Of a stretch of DNA of 64,000 nucleotides, positions 16,164-24,903 are shown one piece after another (position 1 is the stretch's first letter; each line of letters begins with the position of its first letter). The notes under the pieces were generated by a model that did no database searches, was not told the origin of the DNA, and saw only the letters and a program-made list of their open reading frames with translations. The position numbers were made by a program, and so were the translations under genes. The DNA is from Clostridia bacterium. GTDB lineage: Bacteria; Bacillota; Clostridia; UBA1381. The DNA lies in assembly GCA_900756545.1 (NCBI GenBank), contig CAAEKO010000047.1, forward strand, positions 1-64,000, written 5' to 3'.

Positions 16164-18599
16164 TTATGCCAATACAAAGTCACCGTTCTTCGCGTCTACT
16201 GTAATCTTATCGCCGGGAGATACTTCCCCGTCAATAATTTTTTCTGAAAGCATATCCTCAATTCTGCTCTGAATTGCACGTCGCAGAGGCCGCGCGCCGT
16301 ATATTGGGTCATAACCCGCTTTGGCGATCTCCGCCAGAGCGGCGTCGGTAAATTCCGCGGCCATCTCGTTGGCGGCCAAACGTTTATTCAAGCCAGACAG
16401 CATCAAGGATGCAATCTCCTTAATATTATCCTCCGTCAAACGCTTAAACACAATGATTTCATCAATTCTATTCAGAAATTCCGGTTTGAACGCCCGCTTT
16501 ACTTCTTCCATCACCTTATCCCGAATCACTGTATCGTCAGTGCTGTTTTCCTTATCTGTACCAAAGCCCAGCTTGGAGCCGGTATGCAGGATATTTTTTG
16601 CACCCAGGTTTGAAGTCATAATAATGACTGTGTTTCGGAAATCCACCCGCCGTCCCTGGGCGTCCGTCAGGATGCCATCCTCCAGAATCTGGAGCATAAT
16701 ATTGAACACATCCGGATGGGCTTTTTCAATTTCATCAAAAAGCAGGACGGAATACGGATGCTTACGAATCTTCTCCGTCAGCTGACCGCCCTCCTCAAAG
16801 CCTACATATCCCGGCGGTGAACCGATAAACTTAGATACCGCGTGTTTCTCCATATATTCAGACATATCAATCCGGATCATTGCTTCTTCTGAACCAAACA
16901 TGCTTTCCGCCAATGCCTTGGAAAGCTCTGTTTTTCCTACTCCTGTAGGGCCTAAGAACAGGAACGAGCCTACTGGACGTTTTGGATCCTTCAATCCAGC
17001 CCGGCCTCTTCGGATAGCTTTCGCCACGGCTGTTACCGCCTCATTCTGCCCGATTACCCGCTGATGCAGGATATTTTCAAGGTTTTTCAGTTTTTCACTT
17101 TCCTCCTGCGCTAGCTTGGCTACTGGGATACTCGTCCAATCGGCCACAATATCCGCAATATCATCCTCGGAAACCACCGCGTTATTCGAGGTTGCAGTCC
17201 CCTTCCATTTTTCCTTTTCTGCAGACATTTGGCTCTGAAGCTCTTTTTCTTCATCCCGGAGTTTAGCCGCTTTTTCAAAGTCCTGTGCGGTGATGGCTTC
17301 CTCCTTATCCTTGGCAATAGCCTCCAGCTTATTTTCCAAGTTCTTTACATCCGGCGGCGCGGTCAGGGCAGACAGCTTTTTCTTTGATGCAGCCTCGTCA
17401 ATCAGATCAATGGCCTTGTCCGGCAAAAACCGGTCTGTAATATAACGGGCCGAAAGCTTAGCCGCCGCCTCTAAAGCCTCATCTGTGATTTTCACCCCAT
17501 GGTGCGCCTCATACTTGTCCCGGATTCCTTTTAGAATCTGACAGGTTTCCTCGACAGTCGGTTCGCCTACCATGACCGGCTGAAACCGGCGTTCCAGCGC
17601 CGCGTCCTTTTCAATATACTTTCGGTATTCCGTCACCGTTGTGGCGCCGATCAGCTGTAATTCTCCCCGTGCCAGGGACGGCTTTAAAATGTTGGAGGCG
17701 TCAATGGCTCCCTCTGCCGCGCCCGCACCTACAATCGTATGCATTTCGTCAATGAACAGAATCACATCCCCAGCAGTAATGACCTCTTCAACCGCTTTTT
17801 TCAGCCGTTCTTCAAACTCGCCCCGGTATTTAGCGCCGGCAACCATTGAAGATAAATCCAGCGTTACCAGCCGCTTGTCCTTCAATATCTCCGGCACATC
17901 GCCCGCGGCGATTTTCTGCGCCAATCCTTCCACAACGGCTGTTTTTCCTACACCCGGCTCACCAATCAGGCAGGGATTATTTTTTGATCGCCGGGAAAGA
18001 ATCTGAATCACCCGCTCAATTTCCCGGTCACGCCCGATTACCGGATCAAATTTATTTTCATTAGCCATTTCCGTCAGGTCACGGCCAAACTGGTCCAGCG
18101 TTGGGGTTTTTGTATTCTTTTTAACCTTTTTGGCCTGCGGTGATGCAGAGGATAAGGGTTCGCTGTCAATTGCGTTTACCGTCTCCGAATAAAACTCGTT
18201 CAGCCGTACGCCCAGCGCACTCAATATCTGCGCCGCTACACCGTCGCCGTCCCGGATAATCGCCATCAGCAGATGCTCCGTACCGATATAGTTATGCCCC
18301 AGCCGGCGGGCCTCCATAGCGCTGATTTCCAAAATCCGCTTGCTCCGCGGCGTCAGGGACAGATCCGCGTTTTCCGCCAGCGGTGCACCGGTTCCAATGG
18401 CCTCCTTGATTTTTGCCAGCACCTCCTGTTCAGATACACCTGCTTTGGCAAGCGCCCGTGCCGCTACACCCGTTCCCTCCCGCAGGAGTCCCAAAAGAAT
18501 GTGCTCGCTGCCGATATAACCATGCCCCAGTTCACATGCTGCCTGATGGGCACAGTTGATAGCTTCTCTCGCTTTTTCAGTAAAATTAGAAAATGTCAT
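16164..18599 (-). CDS. clpC: ATP-dependent Clp protease ATP-binding subunit ClpC
   Basis: This AAA+ unfoldase has about 811 residues: a double Clp-N repeat (about 1-145), AAA1 with GEPGVGKT and VILFIDEMHT, a UVR/middle region (about 410-450, DFEKAAKLRDEEKEL), AAA2 with GPTGVGKTELSKALAE and LLFDEIEKAH, and an LGF tripeptide in SKLGFGTD for docking on ClpP. It degrades proteins marked with phosphoarginine by McsB. ATG 18599 is preferred over the GTG at 18608 because AGGAAAGG sits about 8 bases before it. It is the last gene of the CtsR regulon operon. Confidence 0.96.
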   Translation of the reverse strand: MTFSNFTEKAREAINCAHQAACELGHGYIGSEHILLGLLREGTGVAARALAKAGVSEQEVLAKIKEAIGTGAPLAENADLSLTPRSKRILEISAMEARRLGHNYIGTEHLLMAIIRDGDGVAAQILSALGVRLNEFYSETVNAIDSEPLSSASPQAKKVKKNTKTPTLDQFGRDLTEMANENKFDPVIGRDREIERVIQILSRRSKNNPCLIGEPGVGKTAVVEGLAQKIAAGDVPEILKDKRLVTLDLSSMVAGAKYRGEFEERLKKAVEEVITAGDVILFIDEMHTIVGAGAAEGAIDASNILKPSLARGELQLIGATTVTEYRKYIEKDAALERRFQPVMVGEPTVEETCQILKGIRDKYEAHHGVKITDEALEAAAKLSARYITDRFLPDKAIDLIDEAASKKKLSALTAPPDVKNLENKLEAIAKDKEEAITAQDFEKAAKLRDEEKELQSQMSAEKEKWKGTATSNNAVVSEDDIADIVADWTSIPVAKLAQEESEKLKNLENILHQRVIGQNEAVTAVAKAIRRGRAGLKDPKRPVGSFLFLGPTGVGKTELSKALAESMFGSEEAMIRIDMSEYMEKHAVSKFIGSPPGYVGFEEGGQLTEKIRKHPYSVLLFDEIEKAHPDVFNIMLQILEDGILTDAQGRRVDFRNTVIIMTSNLGAKNILHTGSKLGFGTDKENSTDDTVIRDKVMEEVKRAFKPEFLNRIDEIIVFKRLTEDNIKEIASLMLSGLNKRLAANEMAAEFTDAALAEIAKAGYDPIYGARPLRRAIQSRIEDMLSEKIIDGEVSPGDKITVDAKNGDFVLA

Positions 18600-18615
18600 T
18601 GTACTCACCTTTCCT

Positions 18616-19629
18616 TCAAGCTAAGCTTCCGCGTATAATCTCCGCCCGCATCTTATCCCGCGCCCCAGGCGTGGGGTCGCCGTCAATATGCTGCGCTACA
18701 CATGCAGGCTCGGTATTCACCATAATTTCCCACATATTGTCCGGCGCAGAATCAATTATATTCATATTCTTCCCAAAAACCACATCAGATATAAGCGCCT
18801 TTGCCTCCTGAGAGGATAAGCTCCGGGCGTATTTAAGCGTTCCGTAGGCGCGCCATAGCCGGTCAGCCAGCTGATCGCCGTTTTTCTCGGCTAGCATTTT
18901 GCGGGCTTCCCGTTCCCGGTCCGCGATCTGCATGGCCACATTTTTCAGTTTTCCGATAATATCCTGCTCCGACATACCCAGCGTGACCTGATTGGATATC
19001 TGGTATAGATTTCCATATGCCTTTGAGCCTTCGCCGTACATGCCGCGCACCGCGATACCCAGCTGTCCGGCAGAATTGATGACCCGGGCAATATTATCGG
19101 TCATGGTCAGCGCAGGCAGATGCATCATCACTGACGCCCGCATACCTGTTCCGGTATTGGTGGGACAGCTTGTCAGATAACCGAATTCATTGTCAAACGC
19201 ATATTCCAGATGCTCCTCCAGCACATCATCCACCCGGTCGGCAGTTTCCCATGCTTTTTCCAGATTGAAGCCGCCCAGTATAATCTGAAGCCGGATATGA
19301 TCTTCCTCCATCAGCATCACACTCATGGATTCATCCCTGCTCAGCAGAACAGAGCCGGCTTTGCGGTTCATCATTTCCGGACTGATTAAATGCTTTTCAT
19401 ACAGCACCTGTTTTTCCCGCTCCGCTGCCTTTTCCATATTCAGAACCTGAAAATCCTTCGCCAGTGTGGAATTACCGTTCATCACAGAATCACAGATTTC
19501 CCCGGCGGCCTTTTTTGCCTGTTCCACAGTCATAGACCCCGGAAACGGATAACTTTTGAGATTTCGCGCCAGGCGAATCCTTGTGCTTACCATAATATCA
19601 TCATTACATTTTTCCTGATACCAAATCAT
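18616..19629 (-). CDS. mcsB: Protein arginine kinase McsB
   Basis: The 337-residue protein has the phosphagen-kinase catalytic fold: VSTRIRLARNL, the loop LTSCPTNTGTGMRASVMMHL with the catalytic Cys, and the C-terminal arginine-rich DPTPGARDKMRAEI. It phosphorylates arginines on misfolded proteins and on CtsR. ATG 19629 has AAGGAGG 9 bases upstream; the GTG at 19638 would overlap that site. It is 13 bases from mcsA and 16 from clpC. Confidence 0.95.
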   Translation of the reverse strand: MIWYQEKCNDDIMVSTRIRLARNLKSYPFPGSMTVEQAKKAAGEICDSVMNGNSTLAKDFQVLNMEKAAEREKQVLYEKHLISPEMMNRKAGSVLLSRDESMSVMLMEEDHIRLQIILGGFNLEKAWETADRVDDVLEEHLEYAFDNEFGYLTSCPTNTGTGMRASVMMHLPALTMTDNIARVINSAGQLGIAVRGMYGEGSKAYGNLYQISNQVTLGMSEQDIIGKLKNVAMQIADREREARKMLAEKNGDQLADRLWRAYGTLKYARSLSSQEAKALISDVVFGKNMNIIDSAPDNMWEIMVNTEPACVAQHIDGDPTPGARDKMRAEIIRGSLA

Positions 19630-19642
19630 CCCGCTCACCTCC

Positions 19643-19996
19643 TTACTCTACATCGCCCATAGCCTTGATCTCCTTATGGAGCCTGGCGGCCTTTTCGTAG
19701 TCTTCCTCCGCCACAGCCTTGGATAATTCCTCTTTCAACGTCTCGTAACGGCGTTTCTTTTTTAAATCCTCCGCGCAATGGGAAGGTATTTTTCCTGTAT
19801 GCGCTGTAGTGCCATGAATCTGCCGAAGGGTCGTTGTCACCGGCGCATGGAATACCTCGTAGCATTTGGCACAGCCGAATTTCCCGCTTTTCTGAAATTC
19901 AGAATAGCTCCTGCCGCACTGCGGACAAGTCTTTTCTTCCCTGTATACCGGGAAAACATCAAAATTGTTAAAGAAATCTGAAAATAAATCGTACAT
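19643..19996 (-). CDS. mcsA: McsA, short form lacking the N-terminal zinc motif pair
   Basis: At 117 residues it carries one zinc-type module (CPQCGRSYSEFQKSGKFGC then AKC) and a C-terminal UVR domain (about 80-115). Bacillus McsA is about 185 residues with an extra CxxC pair at the N-terminus, which is missing here: the protein starts only about 23 residues before the remaining motif. GAGGAGG precedes the ATG, so the short form is probably real. McsA activates McsB and helps regulate CtsR. Confidence 0.9.
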   Translation of the reverse strand: MYDLFSDFFNNFDVFPVYREEKTCPQCGRSYSEFQKSGKFGCAKCYEVFHAPVTTTLRQIHGTTAHTGKIPSHCAEDLKKKRRYETLKEELSKAVAEEDYEKAARLHKEIKAMGDVE

Positions 19997-20008
19997 AAAA
20001 ATTCCTCC

Positions 20009-20452
20009 TCACCTTATACTAGCGAATAACATGTTTTTTAAAATCCTTGCCCGCAGGCTATCCCGGTCTTTCTCCGGGATAGCCGCCAGGCTTTTGTCGG
20101 AAACGCCCGCCGCGATCACTGCCGCAACCCCCTCCGGCAGACTGCCTGCTGTCTGAAGGTACGCTAACAGCTCCCCAGCCTTTTTTTCGCTGATTGTCTC
20201 TCCAACATTCACCGCTGCCTCTCCGGCGTCGGTCCGGTCAATCCGGCGTATTTTCAAATATCCTCCGCCGCCCCGCCGGGATTCCACCAAATATCCCTGT
20301 GCGGGACTGAATCGGGTTGAAATCACATAATTGATCTGAGAGGGTACACAGTTGAAAATGGAAGCAAGCTCATTGCGCCCAAGCTCCACCCAGCCATCGT
20401 CCTCTTTTAACAATTCTATGATAAATGTTTCTATTTTATCGCTGATTCCCAT
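20009..20452 (-). CDS. ctsR: Class III stress gene repressor CtsR
   Basis: A 147-residue repressor with the typical N-terminal winged helix (about 1-75, RNELASIFNCVPSQINYVISTRF) including the glycine-rich wing SRRGGGGYLKI that senses heat, and a C-terminal dimer/McsB-contact domain. It heads its own operon with mcsA, mcsB and clpC, separated by about 12 bases from mcsA. Its binding site lies directly upstream. GGAGG is before the ATG. Confidence 0.96.
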   Translation of the reverse strand: MGISDKIETFIIELLKEDDGWVELGRNELASIFNCVPSQINYVISTRFSPAQGYLVESRRGGGGYLKIRRIDRTDAGEAAVNVGETISEKKAGELLAYLQTAGSLPEGVAAVIAAGVSDKSLAAIPEKDRDSLRARILKNMLFASIR

Positions 20453-20463
20453 ACGCCCTCCAT

Positions 20464-20524
20464 TTTGACTTTGACTTTCCTTGACTTTTAACTGAATTAT
20501 ACCCTATATTTAGAATAAAGTCAA
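20464..20524 (-). promoter_or_regulatory. ctsR operon promoter with CtsR box
   Basis: On the minus strand TTGACT (20519-20524) and TATAAT (20496-20501) are 17 bases apart. Downstream lie heptads AGTCAAG (20480-20486) and AGTCAAA (20470-20476) spaced by three bases, the CtsR direct-repeat layout, plus a third AGTCAAA at 20464-20470. CtsR bound here would block transcription just past the start site. Confidence 0.85.
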
Positions 20525-20675
20525 TGAAAAAAAATTACATAATTTTTGAATATTTTATGAACATTGGCTTTTCTATCCCTCCTTTCCGGATTAAATAAAA
20601 ATATCTAAAAAATTTAGCAGTTTTTGTTGAAAACCTGTAAAATTTCTGAAAAGCCTCGGAAGTTTTCAATATTAC

Positions 20676-20704
20676 TTGAAAAAACAAGAAGACTATGGTA
20701 TAAA
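20676..20704 (+). promoter_or_regulatory. prs promoter
   Basis: TTGAAA (20676-20681) and TATAAA (20699-20704) have 17-base spacing and lie 40 bases before the prs start. They are divergent from the ctsR promoter. Confidence 0.65.
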
Positions 20705-20743
20705 TATAATGTAATTATTTCTGATTATTATAAGGAGGAAAGC

Positions 20744-21880
20744 ATGGAAAACCCATCAAACGAAAGACCGCCAATCGTCGGCAAGCTTAGCATCATCAGT
20801 ATGCGCGGATGTGAGGAAATTACCAGTAAGATCGACTGGTATTTGAAGCAGTTCCGCCCAGACGAGGACTGCGAAACATACGTCACCCACATCAACTGCC
20901 CCCGGTTCGGAACCGGCGAAGGCAAATGCGTAATTGCCGAAACTGTCCGCGGCCATGATGTATATATCATCTGCGACATGTTTAATCACGGCGTTACATA
21001 TCAGATGTACGACCACGAAAACCACATGAGTCCGGATGACCACTATCAGGATTTGAAACGGATCATTGCCGCCATGAGCGGAAAGGCCCGCCGGATCACC
21101 GTGGTGATGCCAATGCTTTACGAGGGCCGTCAGCACCGCCGTACCGCCCGGGAATCTCTGGACTGCGCCATGGCCTTACAGGAGCTTGTAGATATGGGCG
21201 TAGCCAACATTATTACCTTTGACGCGCATGACGCCAGAGTCCAGAATGCTATTCCATTAAACGGCTTTGACGATGTACAGACAACTTACCAGATGATCAA
21301 GGCTCTGACCCGCGCTGTACCGGATATTTCCTTCGACAAAGACGATACTATCGTAATTTCCCCGGACGAGGGCGGTATGCACCGCTGTATGTATTACTCC
21401 TCCGTGTTGGAAATTGATTTGGGTATGTTCTATAAGCGCAGGAATTATGCCGTTGTGGTAGACGGCAAAAACCCCATCGAGGCTCATGTATATCTTGGCC
21501 GGGATGTGGACGGTAAAGACGTTATTATCGTAGACGATATGATCTCCAGCGGCGAATCCGTTTTGGATATTGCGAAAAAGCTGAAAGCCAAGGGTGCGAA
21601 ACGCATTTTTATTTTCACAGCTTTTGGACTGTTCTGCAACGGACTTGAAAAGTTTGACGAGGCCTATAAAAACGGCGAAATCAATCGCGTATTCACTACA
21701 AATCTGGTTTACCGTATACCGGGGCTGTTTGAACGGGAATGGTACTGCGAGGTAGATATGTCCAAGTATATCTCCCTGCTGATCGACACATTAAATCATG
21801 ACGAAACCATCAGTAACCTCCTTGTTCCGGTGACCCGGATTAAAAACCTGCTCAAAAAAATCGGACAGGCGCACGATTAA
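20744..21880 (+). CDS. prs: Ribose-phosphate pyrophosphokinase (long clostridial form)
   Basis: This is a 378-residue PRPP synthetase: an N-terminal phosphoribosyltransferase-like half with EGRQHRRTARESLDCAMALQ and the substrate loop ITFDAHDARVQNAIP, and a C-terminal half with the PRPP-binding VIIVDDMISSGESVLDIAK. It is about 60 residues longer than the usual 315-residue enzyme, with a distinct N-terminal segment and C-terminal extension, as in some Clostridia. ATG 20744 follows AAGGAGGAAAGC; a longer frame upstream overlaps the promoter. It makes PRPP for purine, pyrimidine, His and Trp synthesis. Confidence 0.92.
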   Translation: MENPSNERPPIVGKLSIISMRGCEEITSKIDWYLKQFRPDEDCETYVTHINCPRFGTGEGKCVIAETVRGHDVYIICDMFNHGVTYQMYDHENHMSPDDHYQDLKRIIAAMSGKARRITVVMPMLYEGRQHRRTARESLDCAMALQELVDMGVANIITFDAHDARVQNAIPLNGFDDVQTTYQMIKALTRAVPDISFDKDDTIVISPDEGGMHRCMYYSSVLEIDLGMFYKRRNYAVVVDGKNPIEAHVYLGRDVDGKDVIIVDDMISSGESVLDIAKKLKAKGAKRIFIFTAFGLFCNGLEKFDEAYKNGEINRVFTTNLVYRIPGLFEREWYCEVDMSKYISLLIDTLNHDETISNLLVPVTRIKNLLKKIGQAHD

Positions 21881-21890
21881 TTAAATTCTT

Positions 21891-21915
21891 GCCGGGGCTT
21901 ATGCCCCGGCTTTTT
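21891..21915 (+). terminator. prs terminator
   Basis: GCCGGGGC and GCCCCGGC around a four-base loop, followed by T5. Confidence 0.9.
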
Positions 21916-21957
21916 ATTTTCTTCTCTTATTTTACCCCATAACTTCCTGAATAAACC

Positions 21958-21986
21958 TTGACTTCCATTTAAAAATATAATACAAT
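21958..21986 (+). promoter_or_regulatory. Promoter of the nucleotidyltransferase gene
   Basis: TTGACT (21958-21963) and TACAAT (21981-21986), spacing 17, lie 35 bases before the start codon. Confidence 0.7.
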
Positions 21987-22020
21987 GTATTCATCTTATT
22001 TAAATGATGGAGGGAATGGA

Positions 22021-22758
22021 ATGGATTGTATATTGTTGGCGGCAGGATATGCTACAAGGCTGTATCCCCTGACGGAAAATATGCCTAAGGCGCTCTTGCA
22101 AATGGGCAGTAAAACGATTTTAGATCATGTTATGGACAAGCTGGAAGAAATACCGGAGATCAACCGTGTTTTTATAGTGACCAATCATCGGTTTGCGGGT
22201 CAGTTTTCGGACTGGGCGGCCGACTACACTGGCGCAAAGCCCGTCAAGGTTTTGGATGACGGCACCACCAATAACGATAACCGCCTGGGCGCCATCGGCG
22301 ATATGAAATATGTGATTGATCAGGAAAAGATTACAGATGAAATCTTTGTCTTAGCCAGTGATAACATTTTCCGTTTTTCCCTGAAGGACATGGTTAAAAT
22401 GTACTATGATACAGGCTGCGACTTGATTTCCGCCCATTATATAGAAGACAAAAAAACACGGCAGGCCATGGGGATTGTAGAGCTAGCGCCGGATAACAAG
22501 GTCATCGGTTTTGTTGAAAAGCCGCAGGAGCCAAAATCTCACTATGCAGCGCCGCCCTTCTATTTATACCGGAAGGAGACACTGCCCTTGATCGATAAAT
22601 ACTTAAAGGAAGGCAATAACCCTGATGCACCAGGCCATTTTATTCCTTGGCTGATTCATCAGACAGATGTATACGCGTATACCTTTGAGGACATGATTAT
22701 TGATATTGGCACGCCGGAAAGCTATCAGGCGGCGCAGGAATTATTCAGAAACGAATAG
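22021..22758 (+). CDS. Sugar nucleotidyltransferase
   Basis: The 245-residue protein has the NTP_transferase fold: the signature LLAAGYATRLYPLTENMPKA at residues 4-23 binds the nucleotide, and a later VEKP segment and metal-site IDIGTPESY follow. It belongs with glucose-1-phosphate nucleotidylyltransferases and lacks the C-terminal beta-helix. ATG 22021 is favoured because GGAGGGAATGGA stands just before it. Partners that would reveal its sugar are not adjacent; it may feed the polysaccharide pair at 53-54.6 kb, which is inference. Confidence 0.85.
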   Translation: MDCILLAAGYATRLYPLTENMPKALLQMGSKTILDHVMDKLEEIPEINRVFIVTNHRFAGQFSDWAADYTGAKPVKVLDDGTTNNDNRLGAIGDMKYVIDQEKITDEIFVLASDNIFRFSLKDMVKMYYDTGCDLISAHYIEDKKTRQAMGIVELAPDNKVIGFVEKPQEPKSHYAAPPFYLYRKETLPLIDKYLKEGNNPDAPGHFIPWLIHQTDVYAYTFEDMIIDIGTPESYQAAQELFRNE

Positions 22759-22766
22759 GGCATACT

Positions 22767-22793
22767 AAACGGGCTGTTTTACAGTCCGTTTTT
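22767..22793 (+). terminator. Terminator after the nucleotidyltransferase
   Basis: AAACGGGCTGT pairs with ACAGTCCGTTT (one G-T wobble) over a TTT loop, followed by T-rich sequence. Confidence 0.7.
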
Positions 22794-22820
22794 CAATTCT
22801 ATTTTTTCGGAGGCAATGCT

Positions 22821-23378
22821 ATGGACTATATCCTGTATTTCTTTATTTATTCAACCTTAGGCTGGGTACTGGAAACCGTGTACGCATTCTGCACAACCCG
22901 GCGCTACATCATCCGGCGCACTATGCTGCGCCTCCCGGCCTGCCCGGTTTACGGTATCGGCGCGGTCTTGCTGATCCTGACGCTAAAGCCCGTGTCGGAT
23001 AATTACCTTTTGGTATTCTGCGGCGGCTTTCTGGTAGCAAGCTGTGCCGAGTATATTACAGAATTTTACGCTGAGCATTTTCTTCGGGTGCGCCTTTGGG
23101 ATTACCGGCAAATCCCGGTCAATCTTCATGGCCGGGTATGCGCGTGGTTTTCTCTTTGCTGGGGAATTGCCGCTGTTGTGTTTCTCCGTTTCCTGGAGCC
23201 TGCTGTGTCAGCGCTGGTCTCCCAGCTCCCCTTCTATTCTAAAACTCTTTTTGCCGCCTTCGGGTGCATGTGTTTTCTCCCCGATTTATCCGCAACACTC
23301 CAGGCCTACCGCGATTTCGGCGCCGGAAAAGACGAAACGCTCAAGAAAGTCCTGCCGTATGTTGAACGTTTTGTGTAA
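22821..23378 (+). CDS. CmpB-like putative ABC transporter membrane protein
   Basis: A 185-residue protein with about four to five membrane helices and the family's conserved start (YFFIYSTLGWVLETVYAF) and RxxxPVYGIGA segment; this matches the putative ABC-transporter type IV family (CmpB-like). The transport role of the family is not established. TCGGAGG precedes the ATG. It is probably monocistronic, behind a terminator. Confidence 0.8.
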   Translation: MDYILYFFIYSTLGWVLETVYAFCTTRRYIIRRTMLRLPACPVYGIGAVLLILTLKPVSDNYLLVFCGGFLVASCAEYITEFYAEHFLRVRLWDYRQIPVNLHGRVCAWFSLCWGIAAVVFLRFLEPAVSALVSQLPFYSKTLFAAFGCMCFLPDLSATLQAYRDFGAGKDETLKKVLPYVERFV

Positions 23379-23518
23379 TTTCTGTGTATTTTTCGTAAAC
23401 TTTCACTTCATTTTTAGAAATATTCACACTCTGTTTAAAATTATATATTGATTTTTTTATGAATAAATGGTATAGTTAGATGTATGATTTATTTTCAAAG
23501 ATGAAAGGGGAAACTTTT

Positions 23519-24217
23519 ATGAGCGAAAGACAATCAAAGAAGCGCAGAAAAAGCGCGCCGGAGGCGGGGCACAGCAGGCCGAAAAAAGACCCTGCTCAGA
23601 TTTGGCTGAACGTCGGCATTGGCGTGGTGATTGCAGGCTTCTTAGTTCTGGCCGGCTTTGCTATGAAGCCCAGCGTGCAGAGCATGATCGAAAAATACAA
23701 TGCGTCTAAACCACAGGAGGTTGTGACCATTGAGAAATATGCAAAAGAGCAGGATAAAACTGCTGATGAATTCATGACCGAATACGGTCTTGCCGACAAA
23801 GAAGGCGTCACCAAGGATACGCCGATTGATCAGGCCAAATTCAGCATGTCCATTGAGAACTACGCCAAATTCACAGGCGTAAGCTTAGAGGATTTCCGGG
23901 CAAATTATGGCCTGGATGAATCCGTCACAAACGATACAACATACACAGACGCACAGGAATCCATGCGTGCCGGCGCAGTGGCGCAGGATATGGGTATGGA
24001 TTTTGCCACGCTGAAAGAACAGTTCAGCCTGCCGGATACCATTACCGAATCCTCAACATGGGGCGAGGTTGTTAGCACAATACAACTGATGCAGCAGGCA
24101 CAGCAGATGGCACAGGAAGAAGCAGACGCTTCTGCGCCTGATGCATCCGGCGAATCCGCAGATACGGCGGATTCCTCTGCCGGGCAGGAAGCCGATCCGG
24201 CTGGCGAAGGAGAATAA
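23519..24217 (+). CDS. Single-pass membrane protein with three 40-residue repeats (unknown)
   Basis: From ATG 23519 (AAAGGGG upstream) the product has 232 residues: a basic N-terminus (1-28), one membrane helix (about 29-48), then three tandem repeats at about 70-110, 111-150 and 151-190 with the shared pattern YAk-x-x-G-x-s-x-x-x-F-x-x-x-Y-G-L-x-(D)-x-V-T-x-x-T. The last about 40 residues are acidic, low-complexity Ala/Glu/Asp/Ser. The repeat resembles small helical modules seen in some redox membrane proteins, but I do not recognise a named family. The hemolysin III gene follows after 5 bases, and a paralogue lies beyond it. Confidence 0.75.
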   Translation: MSERQSKKRRKSAPEAGHSRPKKDPAQIWLNVGIGVVIAGFLVLAGFAMKPSVQSMIEKYNASKPQEVVTIEKYAKEQDKTADEFMTEYGLADKEGVTKDTPIDQAKFSMSIENYAKFTGVSLEDFRANYGLDESVTNDTTYTDAQESMRAGAVAQDMGMDFATLKEQFSLPDTITESSTWGEVVSTIQLMQQAQQMAQEEADASAPDASGESADTADSSAGQEADPAGEGE

Positions 24218-24222
24218 ACTTC

Positions 24223-24870
24223 ATGAAAAATGATAAAAGCGTGATTTATACGGTGGGAGAGGAAATATTTAATTCCATATCGCATGGGGTAGGCGCGCTT
24301 TTAAGCATCGCGGCGCTGACATTGCTGATCGTGTTCGCCGTGTTTCGCAGTGATGGTTACGGCTTGGCAAGTGCAATCATCTTTGGCGTATCCCTGATAT
24401 TATTGTACTCCATGTCAACCGTTTATCATATTGTAACCAACAAAACCGCGAAAAAAATTCTGCGGATTTTCGACCATTGTTCAATCTTTATCCTGATTGC
24501 GGGCACATACACACCCTACCTTCTGATGTGCATGCGCAACGCCTTAGGCTGGACAATGTTCGGTCTAATCTGGGGGGTAACGGTTTTGGGTATCATTTTA
24601 AACGCTATTGATCTAGAAAGGTTTGACAAGCTCTCGCTGATATGTTACATCGCTATGGGCTGGGCAATCATTTTCACGATCAAGCCGATTGTTCAGAGTA
24701 TCGCGCTTCCGGGCGTTGTTCTGCTGATAGCCGGCGGCGTTGTTTATACAGCGGGCGTTATATTTTATGTACTGAAAAAGTACAGGTACATGCATTCCAT
24801 CTGGCACTTGTTCGTACTGGGCGGCAGCGTGTGTCACTACCTGTCTGTTTTACTGTATGTACTAAAGTAG
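24223..24870 (+). CDS. Hemolysin III family membrane protein
   Basis: This 215-residue, seven-helix protein of the HlyIII/PAQR family carries the conserved FNSISHGVGALLS, SMSTVYHI, FDHCSIFILIAGTYTP and MHSIWHLFVLGGSVCHY motifs. The His and Asp residues in these motifs bind zinc in PAQR hydrolases, and all are present. Despite the name a toxin role is not implied. It lies between two paralogous repeat proteins, 5 bases after the first and 33 before the second, suggesting one operon. Confidence 0.92.
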   Translation: MKNDKSVIYTVGEEIFNSISHGVGALLSIAALTLLIVFAVFRSDGYGLASAIIFGVSLILLYSMSTVYHIVTNKTAKKILRIFDHCSIFILIAGTYTPYLLMCMRNALGWTMFGLIWGVTVLGIILNAIDLERFDKLSLICYIAMGWAIIFTIKPIVQSIALPGVVLLIAGGVVYTAGVIFYVLKKYRYMHSIWHLFVLGGSVCHYLSVLLYVLK

Positions 24871-24903
24871 GCAGGCAATTAAAAAGATAAAAGGAGTATT
24901 GCA

